64,000 nucleotides of DNA, from positions 8,618,001 through 8,682,000 of the forward strand of contig AP026548.1 of NCBI GenBank assembly GCA_026075535.2, read 5' to 3'. This DNA is from Tricholoma matsutake (taxonomy: Eukaryota; Basidiomycota; Agaricomycetes; Agaricales; Tricholomataceae). The position numbers and the translations under genes are program-made. Position 1 is the stretch's first letter. Each line of letters starts with the position of its first letter. Positions 21,311 to 32,570 of this stretch are shown piece by piece. The notes beneath the pieces are model-generated. The model did no database searches. It saw only the letters and a program-made list of their open reading frames with translations, and had not been told where the DNA came from.

Positions 21311-24300
21311 AGGTTTCCCCATTGGTGACCCAGAATCGTTACAATGTATTAGTATCTGAGGAAACCCAGAGTAAATCAGAAAAGGGAATTGAGGAGGAGT
21401 ACAACCATTCTGAATCACGTGACAAAGAGGAGTACAACCATTGTCAATCATGTGACAAAGAAAATTGTCACGCACCATTAACAAAAACACCTAAATTCTT
21501 TATTTGCTCTGCACAAATAGAACCTGAAATCACCTTGACTGTGGGACTGAAGACAGTGGATATGCATACAGCAATTGATGTGGAAGCATTGCTTGATAGT
21601 GTTGCTACAGGATTATTTATTAATCGGTCCTTAATTACTGGAAACGGTATTAGCACATGCAAGCTGGTGCAACCTATAATGGTGTACAATATTGACAGAA
21701 CAGTCAATCATGGAGGAACTATCAAGGAGGAGGTGACTATGGTACTAAAGTATCAGGAGCATCAGGAGCGAGCTGTATTCAAAGTGTGTGATCTTGGGAA
21801 AACCAATCTAATAATAGGATGTCCATGGTTACGGAAGCATAATCCCGAAATTGATTGGAAAACTGGGAAAGTACAAATGACTTGTTGTCCTAAGGAATGT
21901 AATGTGTATGGGAGGAAGATGAAGAAGGGAAAAAGTAAAAAGAGAGAGAAAGAACATCCAAGGAAGTATTCTGTTACAATGGAGGAAGTGGAGGATGAGG
22001 AAATGCCAAATGGGGAAGTTCTGGTCATGATTGAGAAAGAAGAGCAGAAGCAAACCTTTAGAGCAATTCGTGGAGGACAGTCATGGGACAAGAATATCAT
22101 GAAGGTGGAGAAGCCAGTGGAGGAGTGGGTGCCAAAAGTGTATCATGAATATCTGTCAGTGTTCCAGAAGAAGGAGTCTGAGCAAATGCTGGTGCGGAAG
22201 CCATGGAATCATGTGATCAAGATGAAGCCAGGGTTTGTGCTGAAGAAGTTGAAGGTATATCCATTATCTCCAATGGAACAAGAAGAACTGGATGCATTCC
22301 TGAAGGAGCAATTGCGCAAAGGATACATATGACCTTTGAAATCACCGCAGATGTCACCAATATTCTTCATGCCAAAGAAAGACCAGAGGAAGAGGATGTG
22401 TACAGATTATAGGTATCTGAATGAGTGGACAGTGAAGAATGTGTACCCCCTGCCATTGATCTCAGAAATAATTGACAAGGTGGGAAAAGCCAAGGTCTTT
22501 ACAAAATTGGATTTATGATAGGGATACAACAATGTACAAATAAAGAAAGGAGATGAGTGGAAGGCCACATTTGCCACGCGTCGAGGATCCTTTGAGCCAC
22601 TTGTCATGTTTTTCGGGATGACTAATAGTCCCCTGACCTTTCAAAATATGATGAACGACATTTTCAAGGACGTAATAGACAAAGGCGTGGTAATAATATT
22701 TATTGATGACATTCTGATATTCACAGAGGATGAAGAAGATCATAAGGCGATAGTGCAGGAGGTGCTACAGAGGTTAGCAGAGAATGATCTATTTTTGAAA
22801 CTGGAGAAGTGTGTGTTTGGGGCAAGCAAGATTGAGTTCCTAGGATTATTGATCGGCCCTGATGGGATCAAAATGGATCCGATCAAGGTACAGGCAATCA
22901 CAGATTGGCCTGCGCCCACCCATGTCAAGGAGGTTCAAGCCTTCTTGGGACTCACAAATTATTATCGTCGCTTTGTGCACAATTGCTGCACCCTTACATA
23001 ACCTTATGCAAAAGGGAGTAGTATGGAGGTGGGAAGAGCAGCAGCAGACAGCATTTGAGGAGTTGAAGAGGAAGTTTGTGGAGGGACCAATATTAGCCCT
23101 GGTGGATTTCACATGCCCTTTATGAGTGGAATCAGATGCATCCAATTTTGCTACTGGTATTATCAATGCTGTGTGAAGATGACAAATGGCATCCTTGTGC
23201 ATATCTGTCCCAAGGGTTGAATGATGTGGAGAAGAATTATGATGTGCATGACAAAGAGATGTTGGGGATAATATGAGCATTGGAGGCATGGAGGCATTAT
23301 TTGGAGGGAGGTATGCATCAGATTGAGATCTGGACGGATCATCAAAATCTGCAATACTTCATGTCCACTAAAAAGCTTAATCGCTGGCAAGTGCATTGGG
23401 CACTATTCCTATCATGTTTCAATTTTCACTTGGTCCACAAAGTGGGAAGCTTAATGAGGAAAGCAGATGCATTATCCAGATGTATTGATCATAAAAGGGG
23501 GGTGGAGGAGGACAATAAGAATGTTACCTTACTCAAACCTGAATACTTTCGCATTTGCACTATGCGTCAAGGGCATCTATTAATAGATAGCTCAGAAATG
23601 GAAATGTTGTCTAAAATTAGACAATGTTCAGAAATGGATGATGAAGTAGTGGAAGCCATGAAAGCTCTGAAGGGAGAGAACAAAGGTAATATCAAAGGAG
23701 ATGAATGGGCTGAGGAACAAGGGTTGGTGTTGTTTCGAGGAAAAGTGTATGTACCAAAGGATCAGGATTTGCGAAGGGAGATCGTCTGGTTACATCATAA
23801 TATGCTGACTGCTGGACACCCAGGAAGATGGAAAATGTTGGAATTAGTAATGAGAAATTATTGGTGGCCCGGAATTTCGAAGTATGTGTTGGGGTATGTG
23901 GATGGATGTGATACGTGCATGAGGGGGAAGAAATTTCCAGAAAAATCTGCAGGAGAATTAATGCTGAACCCTATACCTAAAGCGCCATGGTGAGATATAT
24001 CTGTGGATTTTATTACTGGATTACCCGAGGCTCAAGGGTACAATGCAATATTTGTAGTATGCAACCACTTCACAAACAAGGTCCATATTATTCCTACTAC
24101 TACAGAAACCTCATCATTGGGCTTGGCGTGCCTCTATCTAAATCAGGTATGGCAGTTACATGGGTTACCCGATACCGTTATCTCTTATTGCGGACCACAA
24201 TTTGCTTCTGCATTTATGTGAGAACTGAACAACATATTGGGAATTCAAACTAAACTATCTACGGCATATCACCCACAGACTGATGAGCAGACAGAGAGAA

Positions 24301-25148
24301 TGAACCAGGAGTTGGAGCAGTACCTACATATGTTTGTCAACTACCAACAAACCGACTGGCCCAAATGGCTGGCAATTGCCAAATTTTCCCACAATAACAA
24401 ATTCCATTTGGCTACTCGTATGTCACCCTTTTTCGTGAATTATGGATATCATCCTTGCATGGGAGTAGAACCCAGAAGGGAAGTCAAAGTACAGTTGGCA
24501 GAAGACTTTGTATCTAAGATGCAAAAGGTACAAGAGGAAGCAGAGGTGGCATTGAAGAAAGCACGTGATGACATGATGCGACACATGGATCGTACTCGAG
24601 CACATGCTCCAGAGTACAAAGTTGGTGACTTGGTGTGGCTAAGTACCAAGGACCTGAATATTCCATGACCTTCGAGGAAACTTACAGAGAAACAAGTTGG
24701 CCCATATGTGATTTCTAAAGTAATCTTGCCTAATGTGGTAGTGCTAAAATTACCCCAATCATTCAAGATTGATCCTGAGATTAACATATCCTGCCTATGC
24801 CCTTACTGCCCACCCACTATTCCTGGCCAACAAACTACTCCACAACCTCTGATAATAGTAGAAGGTGCTCCAGAATACGTAGTTGAAGAAATTCTAGACT
24901 CACATCTTCGACAGAACAAATTGGAGTTCTTAATAAAGTGGAAAAACTATACCGATGAAAATAATTCATGGGAGCCTGAAGAGAATTGTAAGCGAGCGTG
25001 CAACATGATCGCCCAATTCTTTAAACGTAATCCGAATGCTCTGCATCACATTGCAAGAATGGTGTATGAGGGGATGAAATTCCGGCCTTACCAAATTTTC
25101 ATGGAGGGGACAGATGCAATATTTTCTCGCCTGGAAGTCGAGGCATAA
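21307..25148 (+). pseudogene. Pol with chromodomain, 19-25 kb chromovirus
   Basis: Order along the sequence: retropepsin (EALLDSVATGLFIN; the usual DSGA loop reads DSVA); RT with FIDDILIFT (about 22700) and [11 protein letters not shown]; RNase H ([11 protein letters not shown], about 23130, then DADALSR-type end); integrase with zinc motif (HHNMLTAGHPGRW, CDTCMRGK) and core (VDFITGLPEAQG, AYHPQTDEQTER); and a chromodomain near the end (YVVEEILDSHL, FLIKWKNYTDENNSWEPEE). TGA stops at 22330, 22516, 23991, 24219 and 24666 sit where relatives have Arg, plus a Trp-to-TAG at 22519. Frameshifts occur near 22990 and 23170. It would integrate element cDNA into heterochromatin if intact. Confidence 0.9.
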
Positions 25149-25159
25149 AAGGGGGGTAA
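25147..25159 (+). promoter_or_regulatory. Polypurine tract
   Basis: The sequence aaaaggggggtaa lies directly before the 3' LTR. It would prime plus-strand DNA synthesis. An equivalent gagggggtaa precedes the 3' LTR of the 47-55 kb element. Confidence 0.75.
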
Positions 25160-25561
25160 TGTTAGGAAACCACCCCATTACCTAATATATTTTTATTTTT
25201 ATTTTATTATGTCGAATTATGCTATATTATGCCAAATGACACTACACTTTGATAGCATGAGAATTTTATTTCGCATGCATCAATATGTATGCACATGTAC
25301 GAGTGCATCAGTAACAACAAAGTACAATATGTGTAACATAGTATATAAACCCTAAATATACACCTAGGGGACCCCATTTGTGTTCTCTTAGGTATTCCAC
25401 CTACACTTGTGGTGTGAATGGCCTATCTCAACAAACTCACCTATTAATAACCCCTCACATCAAAACCATCAGTTCCCCAATCACGTGTGTGGATCCCGAC
25501 CCCTTCTTGTAGAGAGAACCTGCATGGTCTTAGCTAGCAGATAGTGGGTGTTGCCCTAACA
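25160..25561 (+). repeat. 3' LTR of the 19-25 kb chromovirus
   Basis: 402 bp, the same length as the 5' LTR. At about ten places one LTR has TG where the other has CA, the signature of an ancestral CG lost on opposite strands in the two copies. Confidence 0.95.
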
Positions 25562-27700
25562 GCTACGGAGGGCAGTCCATCATCAGACAGTGCAGACAGT
25601 GCCATGGGGTCTTTGGGGGACAAAGTTCTGTAAAATAGCTGTTCAACAGCATTGATAGTGTATAGGGGGGTTGCTCACTCATAAGTGGTGTCTTCCCATT
25701 CCTGTGATTTTGCCTTCTGCTCAGTTATCTTTTTTGCCTTTGATGGTGCACTTGCACTGAGTTTTTGGCTCTTTGTAATGAGTCTCCTAAAACCAATGAG
25801 ACAAAGTCACCACCGTCATATAAACAAGAGAGACTTAGGGCGAGAAGAGGGCTTACTGAAAAAAAAAAGAGGTGTGAGCTTCAGCTTTTCAAGTCGATGA
25901 AGAGAGAAAGTTATGTGGCAGACCCAAATGCCAACTTCTGGTCAGGGTTGGTAGCATCTTGGAACACCTTGTCGAGTATTGATCTGCAGGCATCTAATAA
26001 GGAACATGGCCGTGACCCCCACTGCAACCCCCCCCCCCCCAAAAAAAAAAGAAAACTTCTCACATGATAGAGACCGCTGTGAGGTCATTGAATGTGGATG
26101 AGCTGGGTTCAGGTTTGACCATGGTGCATGTCTTCTTTGTAGGGGGTTGTGCAACAATTTCACTGGCCATTCAGACTAGTATGAAATATTAGACAGACAT
26201 GTCATTCAACTCACATTTCTGGCGAGCTAGATCTGATGACTCGGTCTTTGCGTTTACAAGATATTTTCCATCTAAGGTGACTCAGAATGTTAGCATCATG
26301 CCAATGATTGGAGCGGTCCTCACAAAGAATCACCTCCCAGCTCGCCCGCTATGAGGCTAGAATATAACAGAGGGAAGACTGTCAAGGGTGGAACCAGAAA
26401 AAAAAAGAACCTGGGCAGGTGTACACAGCAAAGTCATAGTCAATCCTTCCAGCAGTCAGTACATAAGGCCACGCAACTGATGGAGGGTGGAATGGACTTT
26501 GGGGTAGGAACCTTGGGAGCAGCTGGTCACTTGAGTTGGTTCTGAAGGATGGGTGAGAGCCAATTCATTGTGACAGGAAAGTACTTGCTTGTTCGATTTA
26601 ACAGTGATTTTAGGCATAGGGTCATCGGTGTGTCATGGGGAGAGTGATAGCAGTGGGTTGGTTGGGATCAACCGTCTTTGCACAAAAAGCTTGATAAGCA
26701 AGTCATAGAGGGGCCACCACCATTCTTTCTTGGGAGCAGTGAGACAAAGCACATCAAAATTAAAAGGAGCCAGATCATTTTGGGTTTAGGAGCGATCAGA
26801 CAGGACACCTTCAAGGTGAGAAGTCTATTTCATAAACAAGGGGAGCAAATAAAAAGCTCACCTAGCAGTTAAAATAAATTAGTGATGGACCTTGTTTGAG
26901 AGAGGGGGTGTTAGCAAAACATTATAACAGGGGCAGGCTTCTCATCTTTCTGGTCCAGACTTCTCATGGACCCCAAATATGACTCCATCCAAGCACGTAA
27001 GCGCTCCCACTTGCCAGTTAGCTTTTCTGACAGCTGAGCAGGTGCAATTCTGGATGAACTAGCCATGGAACCACTTTTTTGGAAGACACAGACTACCTTT
27101 CGGAACTGGTCAATGTAAGGTGTTCTTTTTAAATGAGCTGCTGCAGGTTTTTGATCACCGTCAGAGTGTGGTCGACTGGGAGCAAACAATCAAGATAGAA
27201 CACTATTCTCGTCTGGAATTGTGGTGTCTCTTGAGACTTGATAGTCAAGGAGAATTTTTGAATGAGGCCGTGTTTACCATCCAAGGTGTGCTTATAAGCA
27301 TGGAGCTCCCGCCCTTGACAGAGGTTCCAAGGTAGGTCTTAGAGGTCTACATGGGATGAGGGGCTAAGCTTCCTAAGGACACCAACATGGAAATACAAGT
27401 ACCTGAGCCAGTCTGTCACTGTTGGAGGACTCAGTACTGAGCTGTTTAACCATGCAGCAAATGCGAGCCTTGAGATCCACAGGTTGTTTGGTAGGGCCTT
27501 TGCAAGGGGGTGGTGGAACGGGAATCCTGCACCAGACATAGGGGGGGGGGGGGGGTACTGCCAGAGGCTGAAATTTTTTTTATTACCATGGTATCTACAA
27601 CACTGTCAGCTGCTGTTGAGCACCGACAGGACCCTAGGGGTAGCCTTATTCTAAACCTTTACAAGTCAAACCTTAATATTGATAAATATTAAACAGAAGT
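25562..27700 (-). other. Unassigned; likely decayed minus-strand gene(s)
   Basis: Several minus-strand frames look protein-like, including 27339-27539 and 26911-27189. A GT-AG intron-like segment lies near 26178-26228, ending in a CATACTAG acceptor. Homopolymers (C run at 26029, G run at 27541) fall between them. No domain was recognised. The 19-25 kb chromovirus may have inserted into this unit. I see no gene that could be annotated with confidence. Confidence 0.3.
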
Positions 27701-27719
27701 AGGATGTGGTCACCTTCCA

Positions 27720-28450
27720 CATCATCCTCAACTCACATTGTTCCAAATGACAGTAGATTCTTCTGCAAACCACGCTTCTTCCGTGAAGTTCCTGCACCCC
27801 ATCACTCCCATTCCCATCGAACCAAAAAAAAATCCTCGCCATCTCCACACCATTTCGTTAGTGTTGCCCTCCCGATGTTGTCCTCCTGGCGTCGGCGTCG
27901 TGCTGCATAATCCACCACATGCAAGCATGGACTTGCAGCAGTGGTGGGTCGTCCACTGGGGCGGTGGGGGTCATTGTTGTCCTCTCCCTCGTCCTTGTCC
28001 CTGTCGTCACAATCCTCTTCCAGTTGTGGTTCCCTCGACCGTCCCGTCGCTCCATGTTTCCACCCCGTGAGCAACTGCTTGCGGCAGCGGTTCGGGGTCC
28101 CGTGATCCTGGCATACTTAGTGAAAATGAATACATAAGTTAGTCTAAGCAAAAAAGACAAGAAATGAACTTACCCCAAATGATGGTAGCGTCATTTGGAC
28201 CCGTTTCGTGCGCCATGCAGCCTGTATTCATCGTTTGGTGGCATGGCGGCAGCCGTGGGTGTCATGGCTGTGGGAAAGGTGATGGTAGAGGGAGGTGGGA
28301 AGAGGGAGGTGGCGTCGTCGAGAGAAACCCCGAGTATCAACTGTTCATCGACGTTTGCATCTGTATCCCGCAATCACGATGCACGAGGAGACGGCGGTAC
28401 AAGCACCGCTGCTGGAAAAGGCACATCCACCTTGAGAGAGGGGGTGTGAT
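27720..28450 (-). mobile_element. Partial composite element G
   Basis: The core of the composite family is present without visible terminal repeats: a CACCC hairpin (caccccgtgagcaactgctt, about 28060), an intron-like segment (28108-28173, minus strand, GTAAGT start and CTAAC-type branch), and a half-decayed palindrome ccaaatgatggtagcgtcat (28174-28196) next to the donor. Overlapping long frames on both strands are low complexity. Confidence 0.55.
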
Positions 28451-28939
28451 ACGTCGATTACAGAAGAGAACGCATAGTAGTATTCTATCCACAATAAACT
28501 TGAACGAGATACATTAGGTAATATTATTAATTCGGAGAATAACACGTGCACGTGACGAGAACATACCATATATGGCAGGAGGGGGGGGAGGTCCACGGGT
28601 CGTGAAAAAAAAAAATACCGACGTCATATGAAAAATTCCCGTCCCGCCACCCCCTTGGGCCTTTGCCGAAGGTGTTTTGGACAACTGGGAAGTAGGGAAC
28701 GCGGATGGGCCAGCAATTAGCGCATCAAACACCTGCAAAAGATGTGCCAGGCCTGCAAAGCACGCCATTCATGGCGGGGGTGGACAGTCACAGCATTTTA
28801 GAAGAGATGCTGTCTAACAAAGAGAAGGCTTATACCCACACAGAAGATAATAAAGTATTTTATTACAAGAGCTCAAAAGACGTGGATGGCGGCCAGAGGT
28901 ATCTATTTATTTTGCTCAACCACCCACCATGCACTTTGA

Positions 28940-29306
28940 TGTGAACATGTGCCACAATAGGTTTGATTAATGCGGGCCTCAGATCTTTCGCAGGGGTGAT
29001 ATCGTAGAAGTTCAAGTGTCCTTCGTGGCAGTTCCAATCAGGTCTGGGTCTCCTACAAAATTGAGGAGGAAGATGCTTGTAGTTCTGGGGTCTATCGCTC
29101 TATTAGATCCAGATCTCAGCACGGTAAGCCTCTCTTATACATCAGGACCAGAGCCTGACCAGGTGCTGTCGGCTTTAAACCAGTGCAAGCTCACTTTGCC
29201 GATGACGCCACCGTTGTCGACCCTCAAACGAAGGGTGGGATACGAAGGAATTGAGAGGAAAAGGATGAGAGCGAGAGAGGATGAGAGTGCGGGCATGGAA
29301 GTGTAG
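28940..29306 (+). pseudogene. 3' part of a hypothetical gene (TLKRRVGYE family)
   Basis: The frame reads IFRRGDIVEVQVSFVAVP and then MLVVLGSIALLDPDLST, followed by an intron-like GTAAGC...AACCAG segment (about 29121-29180, multiple of three) and then STLKRRVGYEGIERK to a TAG at 29304. Such sequences end a family of mushroom proteins of unknown function that I recognise from general patterns only. An in-frame TGA precedes it near 28966, and the 5' part was not found. Many CpGs are retained. Confidence 0.5.
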
Positions 29307-29738
29307 AGGTGTGGTCATCAAAAAACACATGTACTACTTAGTGTCTGTCCGCTCTCTTGTATATGAAAAAAAAAAAAAGGTGCAGCACATGTCCTTGTTA
29401 CACTACCGAGCGACTACAGAGGGACATGGGACCGAGGCGCAGGCCTACTCAAGGGCAGATGGGGCTAAACTGAGAGCTGCCCCTTTCTGTGCTTTCGGCT
29501 ATGCGCCAGGTATAGCCGTGGATACCGATCTGGAATTTTTTCTTACTTCCGCCAAATCTCAGTCAGGGCCCAGGCCAGAGAGCCCAAAAGGGGCACTTGA
29601 CACAACACCCAAAAGAACTTCCTGGTTCGCCCAAAAGAGGAATTGCTGTGGCAAGAATAGATCGCACGAGACACTGCACTCACTCATACTGACAAAACCT
29701 CGTTCTCATTACTGAGAACTCGGAACAGCAATGAACGG

Positions 29739-31230
29739 ATGTTTGTCATTGTTAGGCGAAGAAACCGTTCATGCAAGGTAACATCGTCAAGACCCAACCA
29801 GACGAGACTAGGAAGGAGTCAGACTCCAGGCTTGGAAAAGTTCTGCAGCCTTGTCAGCCTTGCCATCGCCTTACATTCCTCCGACCAACTTGCCACCAAT
29901 ATGGTGAACATTTATCTGCACATCGAAGACCGACAAGTTCTCGCACTCTCCATCCCCTTCAGTGACATCGAGAGGCTCTCCGTCCGCCCTGTCAAATGGC
30001 TTCGATTTGTTACATTCGCTATTTGTGGGGTCCGTGGAGATCTCTCTGCGATGCCCAATGGCCCCCCTGTCGACTATGACAGTATCTCCCTTGCTGATCA
30101 TATTGCCGAAGCTTACTACTATACTCCTGAGGGTAATATTCACAGATCCCATATTTGTCGCTTATCCCTAACGGTTTATGCCCCTATAGGGGATTATCAT
30201 GTCATCGACTACAATGCAATGAACGATCGAATCACCTCTGAGCAAACGCCACGCTCTTCACGTTTCCGCCGTGATGTCATGGCGCGCGATGGCCCTGCGT
30301 GCGTCTTCACATTGACTGATGGCAGTATGTGCGATGCAGCACGCCTACTCGCCAAAAGCAAGGGCGATGAGGCATTCCGTCGTCATTGTTCCATGTCACC
30401 GCCTTCCTAAACGCCCTCCTAGTACATTGAGGTTGTTCTCCAAGATCGTCTCGATTCGTACGACCCAGCTCTAGAACCTGGTATTCTAGGCATTAACTCT
30501 GTTGAGAACGGGATGCTTTTGAGTAAGGGTCTGCATGCGTCGTTCGCGCTCGGGCACAGCGCTTTCCTAAAGGTACGTGAAGTAGACACAAATTCCGAAA
30601 ATTTCTGAATCTGGCGATCTCTAGACGCCCAACTTTGCTTTGGACCCCGCCGACATCCCTAGGGTTGAGGCAGATCCAATGCCACCCAGCCGCATCACAT
30701 TGCATCATTTGAAACCAGACACTAGCCGTTTTCCGATCCCGCAATGCGACGCGCGCATCGCCGGTACGGGCATATCGCCACCATCTACTGTCATCCTTGA
30801 CTTCATGTATGGTGTTGCTGCCTATCGACGCTGGGGCAGTGGACAGGACATCGAGGAAGTGATGCAGCAACGTTTTGCCGAGCACTATAAAAATATCCCT
30901 ATACCACCAGCATCTTTGCCCTCAAGTGACGGCGATAGTTCCTCAGAATCTGATGGCTTCGACGACGACGATGAATATAAACCCAATAGACGACCGAGAG
31001 GGAGAAATCACCGCTCGAACATGTCAGATGGAATGCTTCGTGCGATGGACAATGTCCTTGCGCTCTCCATGTTGCTCAAAGGAACCACTCCTGAATTGAT
31101 GGCCGCAGAAAGACAGAGGCGAGAGGAGGCGGAAGAGTTGCGTGCGAAGGAAGCTAGTCGTGTGAAAGTGCAGCAGTGGATGCAAAGCTCTCCGTGCGTT
31201 CTCTCCTACCTCTGGGCTATTTCCCACTAG
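29739..31230 (+). CDS. HNH_2 nuclease-domain-like protein, four exons
   Basis: This is the only gene here that looks intact. Exons: 29739-30132, 30190-30371, 30423-30572, 30625-31230 (443 residues, or 389 if translation starts at 29901). The N-terminal part has VNIYLHIEDR and FAICGVRGDLSA. The HNH region spans exons 2-3 (RRDVMARDGPACVF, CDAARLLAKSKGDE|YIEVV, NSVENGMLLSKGLH). The C-terminal part has FLKTPNFALDPADIP and an acidic, then basic coiled-coil tail (AAERQRREEAEELRAKEAS). The second intron is GC-AG. The usual first catalytic His of the AAHL motif is Arg (codon 30342-30344). The family is expanded in mushrooms. Its role is unknown and activity is doubtful. An alternative last intron starting at about 31194 is possible. 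Confidence 0.8.
30372..30422 (+). other. GC-AG intron of the HNH-like gene
   Basis: This 51-bp intron starts GCATTC, carries CCTAAAC before the end, and ends CTCCTAG. Splicing joins KGDE to YIEVV, as expected for the family. Reading through it gives a stop at 30408, so correct use of the non-canonical GC donor decides whether the protein is made. Confidence 0.7.
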
Positions 31231-31239
31231 AAGCTAATC

Positions 31240-31490
31240 TTAGATTAAACAGGGATATCGAATTCCAGTCAAATGCAGCTACGCGGTCGACGTGAAACAC
31301 TAGTGAACGATAAATAACTGTTTCTTGAACCTGAGCACTCTATACCAATCCTCAATTTCGGTGTCCATCCGCAGTTTTTGTTATGAACCCTTTAATACAG
31401 TTATATATATGACCCGCCTACGCTGTGCTCCGGCGGTGGGAATGATTTAATGTCTTTTCTCTCTCTCTTACAACTGTTCAGGAAATACAG
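31240..31490. other. Downstream region of the HNH-like gene
   Basis: No gene is seen. A ttatatata stretch and CT-rich runs (31455-31475) lie here and may belong to the 3' untranslated region. Confidence 0.4.
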
Positions 31491-32570
31491 TCGACTCTGT
31501 CCTAACCCATACCTCTGATACCCCATAACCTGTAATAACCCATAGGTTTTGGGTGTCCACCGACTTGGTTACCAGAGAAATCCCATAAACCTGTAATATC
31601 CCATAACCCATGACTTTTTAGGGACATCATAACCCATACCTTGCTCAAAATATGCAAAATTTGACTGGATTTTTGAATTTTTCTGCATGAAAAAGCTGAT
31701 ACAAAACCAATATCGGGAGCTGTTCTGAGCCCCTCATGATCCATGATGGCCAAAGTGATCATGACAACCTTTGAAGACTAATGGCCATCCTGAAACTAAC
31801 TGCTGAAGTGTAGTGCTCCAAACATGATGCACTGTAGAAAGTGGATCCTAGTACAATCAAGATCCACTGTGAGACTGGTGGGGTATGGATTTCAGCCGTT
31901 CAAGTAAGAAAATGGGAAATATCTAATGTAAATGGATGGATATATGGTGGATGAACTTGGGATGAATTTTCATACTGTAGATTTCAAACCTCAAATGGAT
32001 GGAATTCAGACATATTTTATTACAACTTTTTCATAAGTGAATAGGATGAAATTTCTTCTTGTAAATGAATGAATTATAAGGGTGGTTTTAATACTGCAGA
32101 TTTCAAACCTCCAATGGATGGAAGTCAGACATATTCTATTACAACTTTTTCATAAGTGAATAGGATGAAATTTCTTCTTGTAAATGAATGAATTATAGGG
32201 GTGGTTTTAATACTGTAGATTTCACACCTCAAATGGATGGAAGTCAGACATATTTTATTACAACTTTTTCATAAGTGAGTAGGATGAAATTTCTTCTTGA
32301 AAATGAATGAATTATAGGGGTGCTTTTAATACTGTAGATTTCAAACATCAAATAGATGGAAGTCAGACATATAATATTACAGGTCTTTCATGAATAAACA
32401 GGATGTAATTTCTTTCCAGAAGTGATTGAATCCTGGGGATGAATTTAATCTCAGTGCAAGGGGTGGACCTTGGGCAGGAGGTGGCAATTTCCGTGGGTGT
32501 TTCTCAGATATTTAGGGATGGATTAAAAATATGTTGACCATTCTATTGCAACGTATGGTAGGGGTTATGT
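31490..32570. repeat. 119-bp tandem repeats within a possible TIR element
   Basis: Four units start at about 31981, 32100, 32219 and 32338 (atttcaaacctcaaatgg), each with aactttttcataagtgaata and atttcttcttg. Spacing is 119 bp. Left of the array are several cccataacc phrases (31500-31640), and a ggggttatg lies near 32560, so termini like cctaacccatacc/ggtaggggtta are possible but unproven. Confidence 0.75.

Larger units (their letters stand above)
19327..25561 (+). mobile_element. Ty3/gypsy chromovirus with both LTRs, decayed
   Basis: This is a full-length element: 402-bp LTRs, leader, gag, pro-RT-RNase H-integrase, and a C-terminal chromodomain. LTRs start TGTTAGG and end CCTAACA. Flanks gttac (19322-19326) and gctac (25562-25566) form a 5-bp target duplication with one transition. 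TGA stops and small frameshifts make it non-autonomous now. The two LTRs differ at roughly 30 sites by my count, so it is not recent. Confidence 0.95.

Noticed and set aside
27858..28160. Protein-coding gene on either strand of element G
   Set aside because: Overlapping frames arise from GC-rich repeats around the hairpin and intron module; no domain seen.
29281..29715. 144-residue plus-strand frame between the two host-like genes
   Set aside because: No recognised domain; composition and position fit an intergenic or upstream region, so it was not annotated as a gene.
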